Assembly (NCBI RefSeq): GCF_007785775.2 | Contig: NZ_VNIK02000001.1 | Coordinates: forward strand, 360,678-424,677 | Direction: 5' to 3' | Source: Flagellimonas hadalis | GTDB taxonomy: Bacteria > Bacteroidota > Bacteroidia > Flavobacteriales > Flavobacteriaceae | Length of the DNA: 64,000 bases | Part shown: positions 8,692-17,987 of the stretch, in pieces | How the letters are laid out: each line of letters opens with the position of its first letter | Numbering within the stretch: the stretch's first letter is position 1 | Program-made: the position numbers and the translations under genes | Notes under the pieces: model-generated | The model's input: the letters and a program-made list of their open reading frames with translations, nothing else | Told to the model about the DNA's origin: nothing | Databases searched by the model: none

Positions 8692-9831
8692 ATGAAAACC
8701 ATTACCCGCCGAAATTTCAACACGGTCATCGCCAAAGGAATGGGGGGTGCCGCCCTACTTTCCGCTGCCCCGTTTGCCTGTGCCATGGGCACCAGTCAGG
8801 ATAAAAAGAAACTGGGCATTGCCTTGGTGGGGCTCGGCAGTTACAGCACCTATCAACTGGCCCCTGCTTTGCAAGATACCCAACACTGCTATTTGGCGGG
8901 GATTGTAACAGGAACCCTTGAAAAGGAGAAGGCTTGGGCCGACAAGTATGGCATTCCCGCAAAAAACATCTATAACTACCAAAATTTCGATGACATCGCC
9001 AACAATGAGGACATAGACGTGGTTTACGTAGTGCTCCCCAACAGCATGCATGCCGAGTTCAGCATTCGTGCGGCGCAAGCCGGAAAGCATGTCATCTGTG
9101 AAAAACCCATGGGCATTAGTGTGGAGGAGTGCGATGCGATTATCGATGCATGTAAAAAGGCCGGTGTAAAACTAGGAATGGGCTACCGTTTGCATTCCGA
9201 ACCCTATACGCAGCAAGTGAAGAAATTTGTAAAGGGGAAAACTTTTGGCGACATCCAATTTGTTTCTGCTGAAGCGGCCTATCGCTCCACGGGAAATCCG
9301 GACCAATGGCGATTGGACAAATCGCTATCGGGTGGCGGTGCATTGATGAACATGGGCGTCTACGCTGTGCAAAGTGCCATTTATGGCACGGGAGAAAATC
9401 CCATTTCCGTTTCGGCGCAGGAGTTCAGTACCCGTCCTGAGTATTTTAAGGACACGGACGAGACCATCATGGCCCAATTTGAGTTCCCGAGTGGTGCCGT
9501 CGGCAACATTTCCACCTCGCACAATTTCAACGCCAACAGCATGTATGTTTCCGGGACATCGGGTTGGTTCCAGCTTCAGCCTGCCAACAATTATGGCCCT
9601 CTGAGCGGACGCACTTCAAAGGATGACGAGATCAAATTTCCACATGAAAGCCAACAAAAATTGCAAATGGACGATTTTGCCAAGCATGTATTGTTCGGCG
9701 AACCCAACAAAGCTCCCGGGGACATGGGCAAACGCGATATGATGATCGTGGAGGCCATCTATGAGTCCATTTCCAAAGGAGGCCAAAAAATTCCTTTGGA
9801 TTTTGCCCCTGGTTTTGGATTTGGTGGCTGA
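8692..9831 (+). CDS. Tat-exported Gfo/Idh/MocA-family oxidoreductase
   Basis: 379 residues. The N-terminus TRRNFNTVIAKG is a twin-arginine signal (Arg6-Arg7) followed by a hydrophobic stretch ending near SAAPFACA, so the folded cofactor-loaded enzyme is probably exported. A Rossmann fold follows (GIALVGLGSYST), then the family's CEKPMG motif and a C-terminal substrate domain with YRLHSEPY. It resembles periplasmic glucose-fructose-type oxidoreductases. The sugar substrate cannot be predicted. Confidence 0.9.
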   Translation: MKTITRRNFNTVIAKGMGGAALLSAAPFACAMGTSQDKKKLGIALVGLGSYSTYQLAPALQDTQHCYLAGIVTGTLEKEKAWADKYGIPAKNIYNYQNFDDIANNEDIDVVYVVLPNSMHAEFSIRAAQAGKHVICEKPMGISVEECDAIIDACKKAGVKLGMGYRLHSEPYTQQVKKFVKGKTFGDIQFVSAEAAYRSTGNPDQWRLDKSLSGGGALMNMGVYAVQSAIYGTGENPISVSAQEFSTRPEYFKDTDETIMAQFEFPSGAVGNISTSHNFNANSMYVSGTSGWFQLQPANNYGPLSGRTSKDDEIKFPHESQQKLQMDDFAKHVLFGEPNKAPGDMGKRDMMIVEAIYESISKGGQKIPLDFAPGFGFGG

Positions 9832-9989
9832 TCAATCTATACTCAAAGTATATGGATTAAACCCTTTGTTCAACTTGTTGTCCTACTGTCGAACAGACAC
9901 AAAAAACCATTCCACCTGGAAAAATAATGCTCCGAACATATACATTATGAGGAATTTAGCGTTATTTGCATCAACAAATCTTATCCATT

Positions 9990-10805
9990 ATGAAAAAACT
10001 GATGATACCTACATTGGCCTTACTCTTGTTTGGTTGCGACAAAGAAGATGTGAAAAACGAGACCCCCTCAGATTCTGCCGTTGATGCTTTGGTGGAGTAT
10101 GTAACGGTAAGCAAAATATTCCAAGATATAGGGAACAACAATGGCGATGCGATATTGACGGCTGAGAATGAGACAAACGCTTCACAGGCCAAATCCATTG
10201 AGACCACTTCTGAAAGCCTGCAGATTACCATATCCCCAGCCGATTTTGTCACATTCCCAAAAACCATCAATGTAAATTTTGGAACAGGGGTTCTCGGCAA
10301 GGACGGGGTCACCCGCAAAGGCAGTGTGACCATTGTTTCCACAAATTGGTACGGACAGCCCGATAGTGAACACACCGCCACGTTTACCGACTACTACCAT
10401 AACGAGTACAAAGTGGAAGGAACGCATGTGGTCAAAAATTTGGGCGAAAATGGAGACGGGAATCTAGAGTACAGTGTGGTCATTGAAGATGGAAAAATCA
10501 CCACACAGGCCGGAGCCGTAATCGAATATCAAGAAAATTCCACAAGGACATGGATAGCGGGCAGCGACACGCCTCTTTACATCTGGGATGATGAATATTT
10601 GTTGGAGGGTTCACAAAACGGGACCAGCTCAGCTGGTCTGGATTACACCTTGACCGTTGAGGACCCTTTACATTTTGTACTGTTCCCACGAAACATTGAA
10701 GCAGGTGTTTTGGATGTGGACATTGCTGATATCAAAGATATCAAGATCGATTACTCCAATTCCACCATCACGATTTTAGGGACAACCTATCCGTTTACCA
10801 AATAA
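9990..10805 (+). CDS. Lipoprotein of unknown function
   Basis: 271 residues. The start ATG at 9990 gives a lipoprotein signal, MIPTLALLLFGC with lipidation Cys about residue 14, followed by an acidic linker; the eight codons upstream would spoil the signal. The remainder is predicted beta-rich with no known domain (segments such as ITISPADFVTFPKTINVNFG and GSVTIVSTNWYG). Probably outer-membrane anchored. Monocistronic and followed by a strong terminator. Confidence 0.75.
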   Translation: MKKLMIPTLALLLFGCDKEDVKNETPSDSAVDALVEYVTVSKIFQDIGNNNGDAILTAENETNASQAKSIETTSESLQITISPADFVTFPKTINVNFGTGVLGKDGVTRKGSVTIVSTNWYGQPDSEHTATFTDYYHNEYKVEGTHVVKNLGENGDGNLEYSVVIEDGKITTQAGAVIEYQENSTRTWIAGSDTPLYIWDDEYLLEGSQNGTSSAGLDYTLTVEDPLHFVLFPRNIEAGVLDVDIADIKDIKIDYSNSTITILGTTYPFTK

Positions 10806-10821
10806 GAAAAACAAGAATACA

Positions 10822-10860
10822 AAAAGACCTGCTGATAAATGTTGGCGGGTCTTTTCTTTT
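10822..10860 (+). terminator. Bidirectional intrinsic terminator
   Basis: An 11-bp stem (10822-10832 with 10845-10855, one G-U pair) is followed by CTTTT on plus and preceded by A residues that give a T tract on minus. It lies between the convergent lipoprotein and TIGR02757 genes. Confidence 0.85.
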
Positions 10861-10874
10861 TAAAAAAGTATGGC

Positions 10875-11639
10875 TTAAAACTTCTCAAAAACCCCTAGGC
10901 CGAACAGGGCAAAATCATATTTTACAGGATCCGTAGCATCGAGCTTTCGCAAACTTTTGTCCAATTCCTGAAGGGCTTTGGCATCGTTCTGTTTGCGTTC
11001 GAGCAATTTCAGCTTCCGTGCCACATTGCCAGAATGCACATCCAAAGGACAGGAGAGTTTGGCGGGATCGATCCCTCTCCAAAGCCCAAAATCCACTCCG
11101 GTGCTGTTGTCACGTACCATCCATCGCAAAAACATATTGATGCGCTTTGCGGCAGAACCTTTATTGGGATCCGAAATATGTTTTGTGGTTCGCTGTTCAT
11201 GTTCCAGTTCAAAGAACACTTCCTTAAAATGGAAAATGGCACCCTGCATGGAATCCACAGTTTGGTATTGGGTAAAAACATTTTCCAGGCCACCATGGTT
11301 TGTGTAGATATTTTTCAGACTGGTTACAAAGTAACCAAGGTCGAACCCATTAAAAGTACGGTGTACAAAAGGGACGAGTTTTTCAAGATCATTTTCGGAA
11401 TGGTTCAGCACAAAGTCATAAGGTGCGTTGTCCAAAAGCCCCATCAATTTTGTGGCATTGTTGATGATGCTCTTCCGATTGCCCCACGCAATGGTAGCCG
11501 TTAAAAAACCACTGATTTCGATGTCTTCCTTTTTGGAAAATCGGTGTGGCACCTGAAGCGGGTCATCCTCCAAAAATTTGGGATGGTTGTATTCCTGCAC
11601 TTTGGCATCCAAAAAATCCTTTAGGTCCGCTTTGGTCAT
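10875..11639 (-). CDS. TIGR02757/DUF2400 family protein
   Basis: 254 residues matching the DUF2400 family in length and character: HPKFLEDDPLQVPHRF near the start, ATIAWGNRKSIINN near 50, and NMFLRWMVRD then LDVHSGNVARKL in the second half. The latter resembles the region of HhH-type DNA glycosylases that binds DNA, and the family is thought to be distantly related to them; no activity is established. It starts 1 base after the ABC ATPase stop, so the two form an operon. Confidence 0.85.
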   Translation of the reverse strand: MTKADLKDFLDAKVQEYNHPKFLEDDPLQVPHRFSKKEDIEISGFLTATIAWGNRKSIINNATKLMGLLDNAPYDFVLNHSENDLEKLVPFVHRTFNGFDLGYFVTSLKNIYTNHGGLENVFTQYQTVDSMQGAIFHFKEVFFELEHEQRTTKHISDPNKGSAAKRINMFLRWMVRDNSTGVDFGLWRGIDPAKLSCPLDVHSGNVARKLKLLERKQNDAKALQELDKSLRKLDATDPVKYDFALFGLGVFEKF

Positions 11640-11640
11640 A

Positions 11641-12309
11641 TCAATTTTTGGAAACGATCAGACCATCCACCATGGTGAGCTTGCGGTCGGCCATATCCGC
11701 CAATTCAAGGTTATGGGTCACCAGAACAAAGGTCTGCCCAAATTCATCCCGAAGTTGAAAGAACAGTTTGTGCAGGTTGTCCGCACTTTCGGAGTCCAGG
11801 TTTCCACTGGGTTCGTCCGCAAACACCACAGAAGGATTGTTCATCAGGGATCGTGCCACGGCAACACGTTGCTGTTCACCCCCGGATAGGGCATTGGGCT
11901 TATGGTCGTAGCGATCTTTCAACCCCAAAAAATCCAACAGTTCCTTCGCACGTTTTTCAGCTTGCTCTTTTGGTGTTTTTTTGATAAAGGCAGGAATGCA
12001 GACATTTTCCAAGGCAGTGAATTCAGGCAACAATTGATGGAACTGAAAAATGAACCCGATATGCTCATTGCGGAATTGGGCCAGGTTCTTGTCATTCAAT
12101 TGGTTCACGTCGGTATCATTGATCAACAACGTGCTTTCCCCTTTGTTGGTAGGGGAGTCCAAGGTCCCCAAAATCTGCAACAAAGTGGTTTTCCCCGCAC
12201 CGGAAGCCCCCACAATGGAAACCACTTCCCCTTTTTGGATTTCAATATCGACCCCTTTCAACACCTTGAGGTCGCCATAACTTTTTTGGATATTTGTAGC
12301 CTTGATCAT
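11641..12309 (-). CDS. ABC transporter ATP-binding protein, LolD/MacB type
   Basis: 222 residues, a single nucleotide-binding domain. Walker A is GASGAGKT (34-41), the signature [12 protein letters not shown], Walker [13 protein letters not shown], and the switch His is in VLVTHN. The sequence and length match the LolD/MacB/FtsE-like group that drives lipoprotein release or MacB-type export. The permease is not next to it here, which is common in Flavobacteriaceae. Downstream partner is the DUF2400 gene. Confidence 0.88.
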   Translation of the reverse strand: MIKATNIQKSYGDLKVLKGVDIEIQKGEVVSIVGASGAGKTTLLQILGTLDSPTNKGESTLLINDTDVNQLNDKNLAQFRNEHIGFIFQFHQLLPEFTALENVCIPAFIKKTPKEQAEKRAKELLDFLGLKDRYDHKPNALSGGEQQRVAVARSLMNNPSVVFADEPSGNLDSESADNLHKLFFQLRDEFGQTFVLVTHNLELADMADRKLTMVDGLIVSKN

Positions 12310-12423
12310 GAAAAACTGCTTCGCTGGGTGAAAGTAATGATTACTGCTGATTGGACAAAGATTACATTTTTATAAATAAAGTTTTTGGTTAGGATACCGA
12401 CTAAGCCTAAAAACATTTTATTT

Positions 12424-12461
12424 CAAAATAGACAAAGAACAATCTATTTTGTTTAACTTTG
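12424..12461 (+). promoter_or_regulatory. Candidate msrA promoter with inverted repeat
   Basis: TAACTTTG at 12454-12461 fits the Bacteroidota -7 element TAnnTTTG, 7 bases before the msrA ATG. A perfect 9-bp inverted repeat (CAAAATAGA at 12424-12432, TCTATTTTG at 12443-12451, 10-base spacer) covers the -33 region, where no good TTG exists. This is a plausible regulator site. Confidence 0.5.
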
Positions 12462-12468
12462 ACGAATA

Positions 12469-13020
12469 ATGAGTGAACAAAAAAATGATTCAGTCGAGAC
12501 CGCCATTTTTGCTGGCGGTTGTTTTTGGTGTACCGAAGCTGTTTTTCAACGACTCAACGGTGTAACAGCAATAGTTCCTGGCTACACTGGTGGAAACATT
12601 AAAAATCCGGCTTATCGGGAAATTTGTACGGGTAGGACGGGCCATGCCGAAGCCATCAAGATTACTTTTGATCCTTCCCAAGTTTCTTACACGGAACTTC
12701 TGGAGGTCTTTTTTGCCACGCATGACCCCACTACGCTGAACAGACAAGGGAACGATGTGGGAACGCAATACCGCAGCGAGATTTTTTATACGACCCAAGA
12801 GCAAAGGTATCTTGCGGAGGAATTCATTGCCCTTTTGGAAAAAGAAGGCATCTTTGCATCACCGATCGTGACCGCCATATCCGAAGAAAAACCGTTTTAT
12901 TTGGCCGAGGAGGAACACCATAATTATTATAATGATCACAGGCAGCAGCTGTATTGTCAGTTCATCATCGACCCAAAGATCAAAAAACTGAATGCCCTAT
13001 TATCACAAAAAAACACTTGA
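12469..13020 (+). CDS. msrA: Peptide-methionine (S)-S-oxide reductase
   Basis: 183 residues. It reduces methionine S-sulfoxide in proteins and free form. The catalytic motif GCFWC begins near residue 17, with Cys18 as nucleophile; family blocks [33 protein letters not shown] and EEEHHNYY all follow. The protein lacks a signal peptide, so it acts in the cytoplasm. Its stop codon shares one base with the folE start (TGATG), indicating translational coupling. Confidence 0.95.
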   Translation: MSEQKNDSVETAIFAGGCFWCTEAVFQRLNGVTAIVPGYTGGNIKNPAYREICTGRTGHAEAIKITFDPSQVSYTELLEVFFATHDPTTLNRQGNDVGTQYRSEIFYTTQEQRYLAEEFIALLEKEGIFASPIVTAISEEKPFYLAEEEHHNYYNDHRQQLYCQFIIDPKIKKLNALLSQKNT

Positions 13021-13619
13021 TGGCACCATATAGAAACCTTGAAGAGTACAACATAGAGATTACCAATGAGGTGAAGGACCACTTCGCCAAGATCATGGAC
13101 GACCTTGGGGAAGATGTGACCCGTGAAGGGTTGCTGAAAACGCCCGAGCGGGCTGCCAAAGCCATGCTTTTCTTGACGCAAGGTTACAAACAAGACGCCG
13201 AAGAAATCTTGAAGGGCGCCATGTTTGCCGAGAAATACGACGATATGGTGATCATTAAGGATATTGAGTTGTACTCCCTTTGCGAGCACCATATGTTGCC
13301 CTTCTTCGGGAAGGCCCATGTGGCCTACATTCCCAACGGACATATTGTTGGGCTGAGCAAGATTCCCCGTGTAGTGGATGTGTTTGCCCGTAGGCTCCAG
13401 GTACAGGAACGATTGACGCACGATATCTTGGAATGCATCAACAGCACATTGAAACCCAAAGGTGTTGCCGTGGTGATAGAGGCCTCGCACATGTGCATGA
13501 TGATGCGTGGGGTCCAAAAACAGAACTCTGTGACCACAACCTCCGGTTTTAGGGGACAGTTTGAGAAAATAGAGACGCGCAACGAGTTCCTGAAACTGAT
13601 CAGTGCCGATTTGTCCTAA
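13020..13619 (+). CDS. folE: GTP cyclohydrolase I
   Basis: 199 residues; converts GTP to dihydroneopterin triphosphate, the first step of folate and pterin synthesis. Zinc ligands are seen in [12 protein letters not shown] and [10 protein letters not shown]; the core [20 protein letters not shown] is intact. The start ATG at 13020 is chosen because it overlaps the msrA stop and gives the normal family N-terminus; a longer frame begins inside msrA. Confidence 0.95.
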   Translation: MAPYRNLEEYNIEITNEVKDHFAKIMDDLGEDVTREGLLKTPERAAKAMLFLTQGYKQDAEEILKGAMFAEKYDDMVIIKDIELYSLCEHHMLPFFGKAHVAYIPNGHIVGLSKIPRVVDVFARRLQVQERLTHDILECINSTLKPKGVAVVIEASHMCMMMRGVQKQNSVTTTSGFRGQFEKIETRNEFLKLISADLS

Positions 13620-13661
13620 ACTTCATTTTTTCAATTCAAAGGGAATTCCTATTTTTCCTTT

Positions 13662-13949
13662 ATGGCAGAAGAAAAAGACAACAAGTACCGCAACCTTCTT
13701 TTAGGGTTGCTGTTCGATGGCATCGGGATGATATCCTACGCCATCCCTGGAATAGGGGAGTTTTCCGATGTAATCTGGGCACCCGTGGCCGGATGGCTGA
13801 TGACCCGATTGTACAAGGGCAGGGTGGGGCAGGCCGCCGGTCTCATCACCTTTGCCGAGGAGCTCATTCCCGGTTTGGATGTGATTCCCACCTTTACGCT
13901 CACTTGGATCTATACTTATCTGTTGAGCAAAAAGAAAAGCAGCAAGTAA
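13662..13949 (+). CDS. Small membrane protein of unknown function
   Basis: 95 residues with hydrophobic segments at about 10-30 and 68-88 and the Gly-rich elements LLLGLLFDGIGMISYAIPG and FAEELIPGLDVIPTFTLTW. Conserved-looking in Flavobacteriaceae but without assigned function. Its 3' end contains one arm of a terminator that acts on the opposite strand. Confidence 0.72.
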   Translation: MAEEKDNKYRNLLLGLLFDGIGMISYAIPGIGEFSDVIWAPVAGWLMTRLYKGRVGQAAGLITFAEELIPGLDVIPTFTLTWIYTYLLSKKKSSK

Positions 13950-13966
13950 ATTCAATTACCTGCTGC
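13929..13966 (-). terminator. Intrinsic terminator for the TonB-module transcript
   Basis: An 11-bp stem pairs 13939-13949 with 13956-13966 (one A-C on plus becomes G-U on minus). On the minus strand it is followed by TTTTCTTTTT. It overlaps the 3' end of the convergent small membrane protein gene. Confidence 0.75.
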
Positions 13967-13997
13967 TCCAATTGTATCATTAAAATATACAGTTGAT

Positions 13998-14558
13998 TTA
14001 TTCCACTGTCAACATAAATGTTTCAGTAAAATCTGTTTCACCACCCGCATCGGCCAAGGTTCCGTCATTTGGTTTTTTGGGCTCATGGCGCAAGGTTGCT
14101 GCCAATGTTGCATCTCCTGCAGCTCCGGTTACAAGGGTGAACTCCAAACCAACAGGATTGCCATCATCATCCTCATCATCATAGGTCACGCTTTCAATAC
14201 TACCCGTGGTCACATAAAAGAATTGATGCTCTTCATCCTCTTCTTCAACTTCTTCGGTAATGTTCTCTGCTGGTGATTCCGTTTCGTTCAACAAAACAAC
14301 AGACCCGCTATAAGTGGTGCTTGCTGCCAGGTTTCCAGATACCGTAATCTCGGGAGCGTTGGGGCCATCACCGTCCAAATCTTGGGATTGAAGGGTTATG
14401 GTTGTTCCGCCGCCATCGGGAACCAAAGAAATGGTCATGGTTGTGATGGTCTCTTCTTCGTTGATTACTTCAGGAGCGTCATCGTCACTTGAACAAGCCA
14501 TGAAGGTTGTTCCTGCAAATGCCAAAAGCGATAGGATTTTAATTGTTTTCATGTTCAT
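13998..14558 (-). CDS. Acidic lipoprotein paired with a TonB receptor
   Basis: 186 residues. The lipoprotein signal ends FMACSSDDD, so it is probably a surface or periplasmic outer-membrane lipoprotein. Very acidic (EEVEEEDEEHQFFYV, DDEDDDGNP). It resembles Flavobacteriia proteins annotated 'type 1 periplasmic binding fold superfamily', which regularly sit directly behind a TonB receptor. Here the receptor gene stops 10 bases upstream. A substrate-capture role for the receptor is inferred; the acidic and His residues would suit a metal cation. Confidence 0.8.
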   Translation of the reverse strand: MNMKTIKILSLLAFAGTTFMACSSDDDAPEVINEEETITTMTISLVPDGGGTTITLQSQDLDGDGPNAPEITVSGNLAASTTYSGSVVLLNETESPAENITEEVEEEDEEHQFFYVTTGSIESVTYDDEDDDGNPVGLEFTLVTGAAGDATLAATLRHEPKKPNDGTLADAGGETDFTETFMLTVE

Positions 14559-14567
14559 AGGAATTAA

Positions 14568-16979
14568 TTAATAATTGAGTTTTAATTGTAGTATAAAATT
14601 TCGTCCCAAATCGTCGGCAAACAAGCGTTGACGGTTCAGGTAATCTCTATAACTGGTATTCAATAGGTTGTTGATTGTCAGTGAGGTGGTCAGTTTGGTC
14701 CTGTCGGAAATCGGGAACTCGATTTTGGACCTAAATCCCAATAAATGGTATGCCGCTGGTGGTGTATTGATTTCCAATACCACATCTTCTTGCTGTTCTG
14801 GCGAAAAAACAGTGATATTTTCGGGGGCTTCATTTTGGCGAAACACATATTGGCTCTCCAATGATGCCTCAAAACCGTTCCATTTTGGCCTTGAAAAAGT
14901 TATTGAATTCCTCAGATTGGCGGCAGGCATGTTGATAAGGGGCGTTTCGTTTTCCACATCCTGGCCCTTGACCAATGAAAATTTATGGTTCGTTGTCCAC
15001 TGCTCCGTCCAATACGAATAGGCAGAAAAATCAATCCCCAACAACCGGGCATCGGTCTGTCGGTATTCCCATACAGGAAATGCACCCCTCACGGTATATT
15101 CCACACCCGTGGGCTCCAAAACGATGAAATTTTGAACCCAATTGGCATAGGGTTCAACAAGGATGCCCCAATTTGAAAAGTCTTTTTCAAATGTAGTGGT
15201 CACTTTATGTGAGGTTTCACTATCGTTTCTCAAATCCCCAAGTTCAATTCTGGCGGCAGAGTGGTGCAGTCCATCACTAAACAGCTCGGATGGATTGGGG
15301 CCGCGTTGGGCCAAAGCATAGTTGAACTTGATCGTAGAGCGATTGGAGGTGACATATTTACCGCCAATGGTTGCAGAAACGTTATGGAAATCCAGGACGG
15401 GATTCACCAATAGTTGCGTGCCCAGATCTTCTACGATGAAATCCTGAAACTCATCATCATACCCACGTTCTTCCCAACGTGAGGTCTGGTAATATTTTTG
15501 TGCGTTCACCCGATTGTAATCATATCGTAGGCCTACATCCACCAAAAACTGATTGCTGACCCTGTATTCCCCAATCAAAAAGCTTCCGAAATCAACTTTC
15601 TCATAGTCAGGGATCAAGCGGCGCACCCCGGTATCGGGATTGGCAAAATTATCTTGGTATCTCCCCATAAGGCCAACGAGTATGTTCAAATCATCTTTGG
15701 TGTCCCATTTGAAATCTGTGGACAATGTATGGGTGGTCAATTCCAGATCTATGGATGGCGTGTTGTCCCTTTCGCCTCTACGGATATCGTATTCAAATCT
15801 TCTATTGCTTTGAAAGTCATATTGAAGATTAAGTTTTCCCAATCCCTCAAAACGTTTGTAAAATTTAAGTTTTCCCAAATGATGGGTCACATCTTGTCTA
15901 GGGTTTTGTAGATTGTGGGTAAAGGGTCTTATAACTCCCGGTTCGCCACTATTAATGCTGCGTATCAAATCATCCACATTGCCAATATGCGATGCGCGCA
16001 AAATGGCGATTTCGGTGTTAAAATAGGAATACCTTGCATCCCATCCCCATGTAAATGTATGTTTGCCCAATTGTAGCGAGGCCGCTATTTCGCGTACCCC
16101 GGTATTGGACAATACATAATCCGGGGCTTCATGGTCACCCATTATTTTATAAGATCCCTGGGCTTTGACAAACCACCCGGAAGCATACGCCTTGGTCAAC
16201 TCGGAAACAATATTTCCCCCTCTACCGTTCGATACGCCGTTCAAGATTGTTTTCCCATATAGGGTGTCCTTGGAGGGAATCCGAGCTTGTTCGGCCACGA
16301 TCACCCCTCCAATGGCGTCACCTCCATATTGAAGCGCAGAGGCACCTTTGATCACGGATACGGAACCAGCGGAATTGATATCGATGGTCGGGGCATGTTC
16401 GGCCCCCCATTCCATGTCCTGCATCCGAACACCATCGTTCAATACCAATACACGGCTGCCGTTTAACCCATGAATGGCCGGTTTTACAATATTTGCGCCA
16501 GTGTTAAGGGTAGAGACCCCTCCGAGCTCTTTAAGGGCATCACCCAAGTTTCCTGCACTATAATTTTCCAAAGTGTTCAACGTGAGTGTTTCTTCTTGTG
16601 CGGAATTCGTCTTGTCCCTTAGAATGTTACCCACTACTTTGACTTCATCCAGCTCTTCCAGGTGATGCTCCAATTTTACATCTATTTTGGTGTCCCCATC
16701 GACCTGGATATCCATAAGTATGGTCCTACATTCGGGGTGGGACACCTCCAAGGTATAGCTTCCCGGGCAGAGATTCTCAATGCTGAAATTTCCCTTGGCG
16801 TCTGTTCGGCTCTCAAGCTTATTTTGAAAGATAAAAAGAGTGGCACCTTCGAGCGGTGTTTTGTTATGGTAATCGATCACCTGTCCCGACAATGTGTTTT
16901 TACACTGTTGGGAATGACCATAAAATGAAAATGCCAGAATGAATGCAATGCTGTACATTGCTTTGAATCTAAATACCAA
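14568..16979 (-). CDS. TonB-dependent outer-membrane receptor with CarboxypepD_reg domain (possible metal/zinc uptake)
   Basis: About 803 residues: signal peptide ending GHSQ, a CarboxypepD_reg-like beta domain (SGQVIDYHNKTPLEGA, residues about 31-110), plug domain (LGDALKELGGVSTLNTG; IHGLNGSRVLVLNDGVRM), then a 22-strand barrel ending in aromatic Tyr. The segment LFSDGLHHSAARIELGD resembles the family of ZnuD-type zinc receptors, and His/Asp-rich plug text (MEWGAEHAPTID) is also ZnuD-like. An alternative start is MYSIAF at 16958. Zinc is inferred, not shown; copper or another metal remains possible. Confidence 0.88.
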   Translation of the reverse strand: MVFRFKAMYSIAFILAFSFYGHSQQCKNTLSGQVIDYHNKTPLEGATLFIFQNKLESRTDAKGNFSIENLCPGSYTLEVSHPECRTILMDIQVDGDTKIDVKLEHHLEELDEVKVVGNILRDKTNSAQEETLTLNTLENYSAGNLGDALKELGGVSTLNTGANIVKPAIHGLNGSRVLVLNDGVRMQDMEWGAEHAPTIDINSAGSVSVIKGASALQYGGDAIGGVIVAEQARIPSKDTLYGKTILNGVSNGRGGNIVSELTKAYASGWFVKAQGSYKIMGDHEAPDYVLSNTGVREIAASLQLGKHTFTWGWDARYSYFNTEIAILRASHIGNVDDLIRSINSGEPGVIRPFTHNLQNPRQDVTHHLGKLKFYKRFEGLGKLNLQYDFQSNRRFEYDIRRGERDNTPSIDLELTTHTLSTDFKWDTKDDLNILVGLMGRYQDNFANPDTGVRRLIPDYEKVDFGSFLIGEYRVSNQFLVDVGLRYDYNRVNAQKYYQTSRWEERGYDDEFQDFIVEDLGTQLLVNPVLDFHNVSATIGGKYVTSNRSTIKFNYALAQRGPNPSELFSDGLHHSAARIELGDLRNDSETSHKVTTTFEKDFSNWGILVEPYANWVQNFIVLEPTGVEYTVRGAFPVWEYRQTDARLLGIDFSAYSYWTEQWTTNHKFSLVKGQDVENETPLINMPAANLRNSITFSRPKWNGFEASLESQYVFRQNEAPENITVFSPEQQEDVVLEINTPPAAYHLLGFRSKIEFPISDRTKLTTSLTINNLLNTSYRDYLNRQRLFADDLGRNFILQLKLNY

Positions 16980-17007
16980 TGAGATGTAATTTTGTTGGAA
17001 CTCCGTT

Positions 17008-17025
17008 ATTCTCTCTAGAGAGAAT
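17008..17025. promoter_or_regulatory. Perfect 18-bp palindrome, candidate operator
   Basis: ATTCTCTCTAGAGAGAAT is a gap-free palindrome lying 28 bases upstream of the TonB receptor start and 26 bases after the stop of the small His/Cys-rich gene. There is no T tract, so it is not an intrinsic terminator. A dimeric metalloregulator site is the simplest explanation. Confidence 0.6.
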
Positions 17026-17051
17026 GAAAATGATTATCGAAGAATCGGATT

Positions 17052-17387
17052 TTAGCAAGGTGGAGCGCGTAACGTGCGCATGACACCCTCCACGGGCTCA
17101 AAAATAAAAGCATATACTGTTGGAATATGCCCAATTTTAGGTGCATTCAATGCAGTATAGTGGAAAGCCGTATTGAAAAATATTTTATTGACAAGGGTAA
17201 AATCTTGAAAATCACAATCCAAGACAACATCGTGGATGTGATTGACACCTTGGGCAAGGCATTGCTTTTCTTGGTTATGCCCATGCAAAGCATGTCCTAA
17301 TTTTATGAAGGAGGGTGCCAATATTGCCACCACCATCAATAGGGAACCTAATGTAAGTATACGCTTGTAAGGGTCAATACTCATCAT
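17052..17387 (-). CDS. Small exported His/Cys-rich protein
   Basis: 111 residues. One hydrophobic segment (LTLGSLLMVVAILAPSF) acts as signal or anchor. The following part has closely spaced potential metal ligands: HALHGHNQEKQC, NHIHDVVLDCDF. It precedes the TonB receptor and lipoprotein genes on the same strand, so a role in metal binding for the same uptake module is inferred. Start at 17387 or 17384; a TACTTTTG -7-like element at 17392-17399 lies immediately before it, which would leave almost no 5' UTR. Confidence 0.68.
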   Translation of the reverse strand: MMSIDPYKRILTLGSLLMVVAILAPSFIKLGHALHGHNQEKQCLAQGVNHIHDVVLDCDFQDFTLVNKIFFNTAFHYTALNAPKIGHIPTVYAFIFEPVEGVMRTLRAPPC

Positions 17388-17439
17388 CTAACAAAAGTAA
17401 CCAAGGTACTTGCTCCTTATGTGTTAAAAAAAGCATAAA

Positions 17440-17955
17440 CTATGGAAGCAGGAAGCCCAGACCCATTCGTCTGAGCATTTTTTTCTCAAATTCCCAAAAG
17501 AATCTGAACTGCCCGAAGAGCCATCCCACGATGACCAGGATGATTTTATAAATGGGAAGGATAAGGACAATCCGTGCGGTCCAATACAAAACGGGATGTG
17601 TCATTTCGCGCCCCAGACCCAACAATTCCACCAATGGCCCGGCCAATTTTCCAGATAGGGATCCGGTTATGGCAAAAACAATGAAAATGGCGATCATTTC
17701 CCACTTGTAGGTTACTTTCCATCTGTTCTCCAATTTTTTGAAGCACCATAGGAAAAAGCGGACCAAGCCAAAAGATATCATCGTGCAAAAAGCGATAAGA
17801 ATGACCCATTCATAGCCACTGTTTTCCACACCAAACCATTTGGGGGAATTCCTGACAATAAGAAAAGCAGCTAAAACGGTCAGCATAATGCCAAGAACAG
17901 GGAAAAGTAACTGCCAGTTTTTCTGGATTTCCCAACGCTTTTTCAATTTTTCCAT
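17440..17955 (-). CDS. Integral membrane protein, DUF6787-like
   Basis: 171 residues with about four membrane helices (20-35, 50-70, 88-108, 125-148) and conserved-looking RFFLWCFKKLENRWKVTYKW between helices 2 and 3. It resembles a Bacteroidota membrane family that I recall as DUF6787, though I cannot confirm the number. No catalytic motif. The upstream neighbour on the same strand is the small DUF6146-like lipoprotein gene, 32 bases away. Confidence 0.72.
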   Translation of the reverse strand: MEKLKKRWEIQKNWQLLFPVLGIMLTVLAAFLIVRNSPKWFGVENSGYEWVILIAFCTMISFGLVRFFLWCFKKLENRWKVTYKWEMIAIFIVFAITGSLSGKLAGPLVELLGLGREMTHPVLYWTARIVLILPIYKIILVIVGWLFGQFRFFWEFEKKMLRRMGLGFLLP

Positions 17956-17987
17956 TGCCTAGAAATAGTTGGCACAAAAATAAGACA

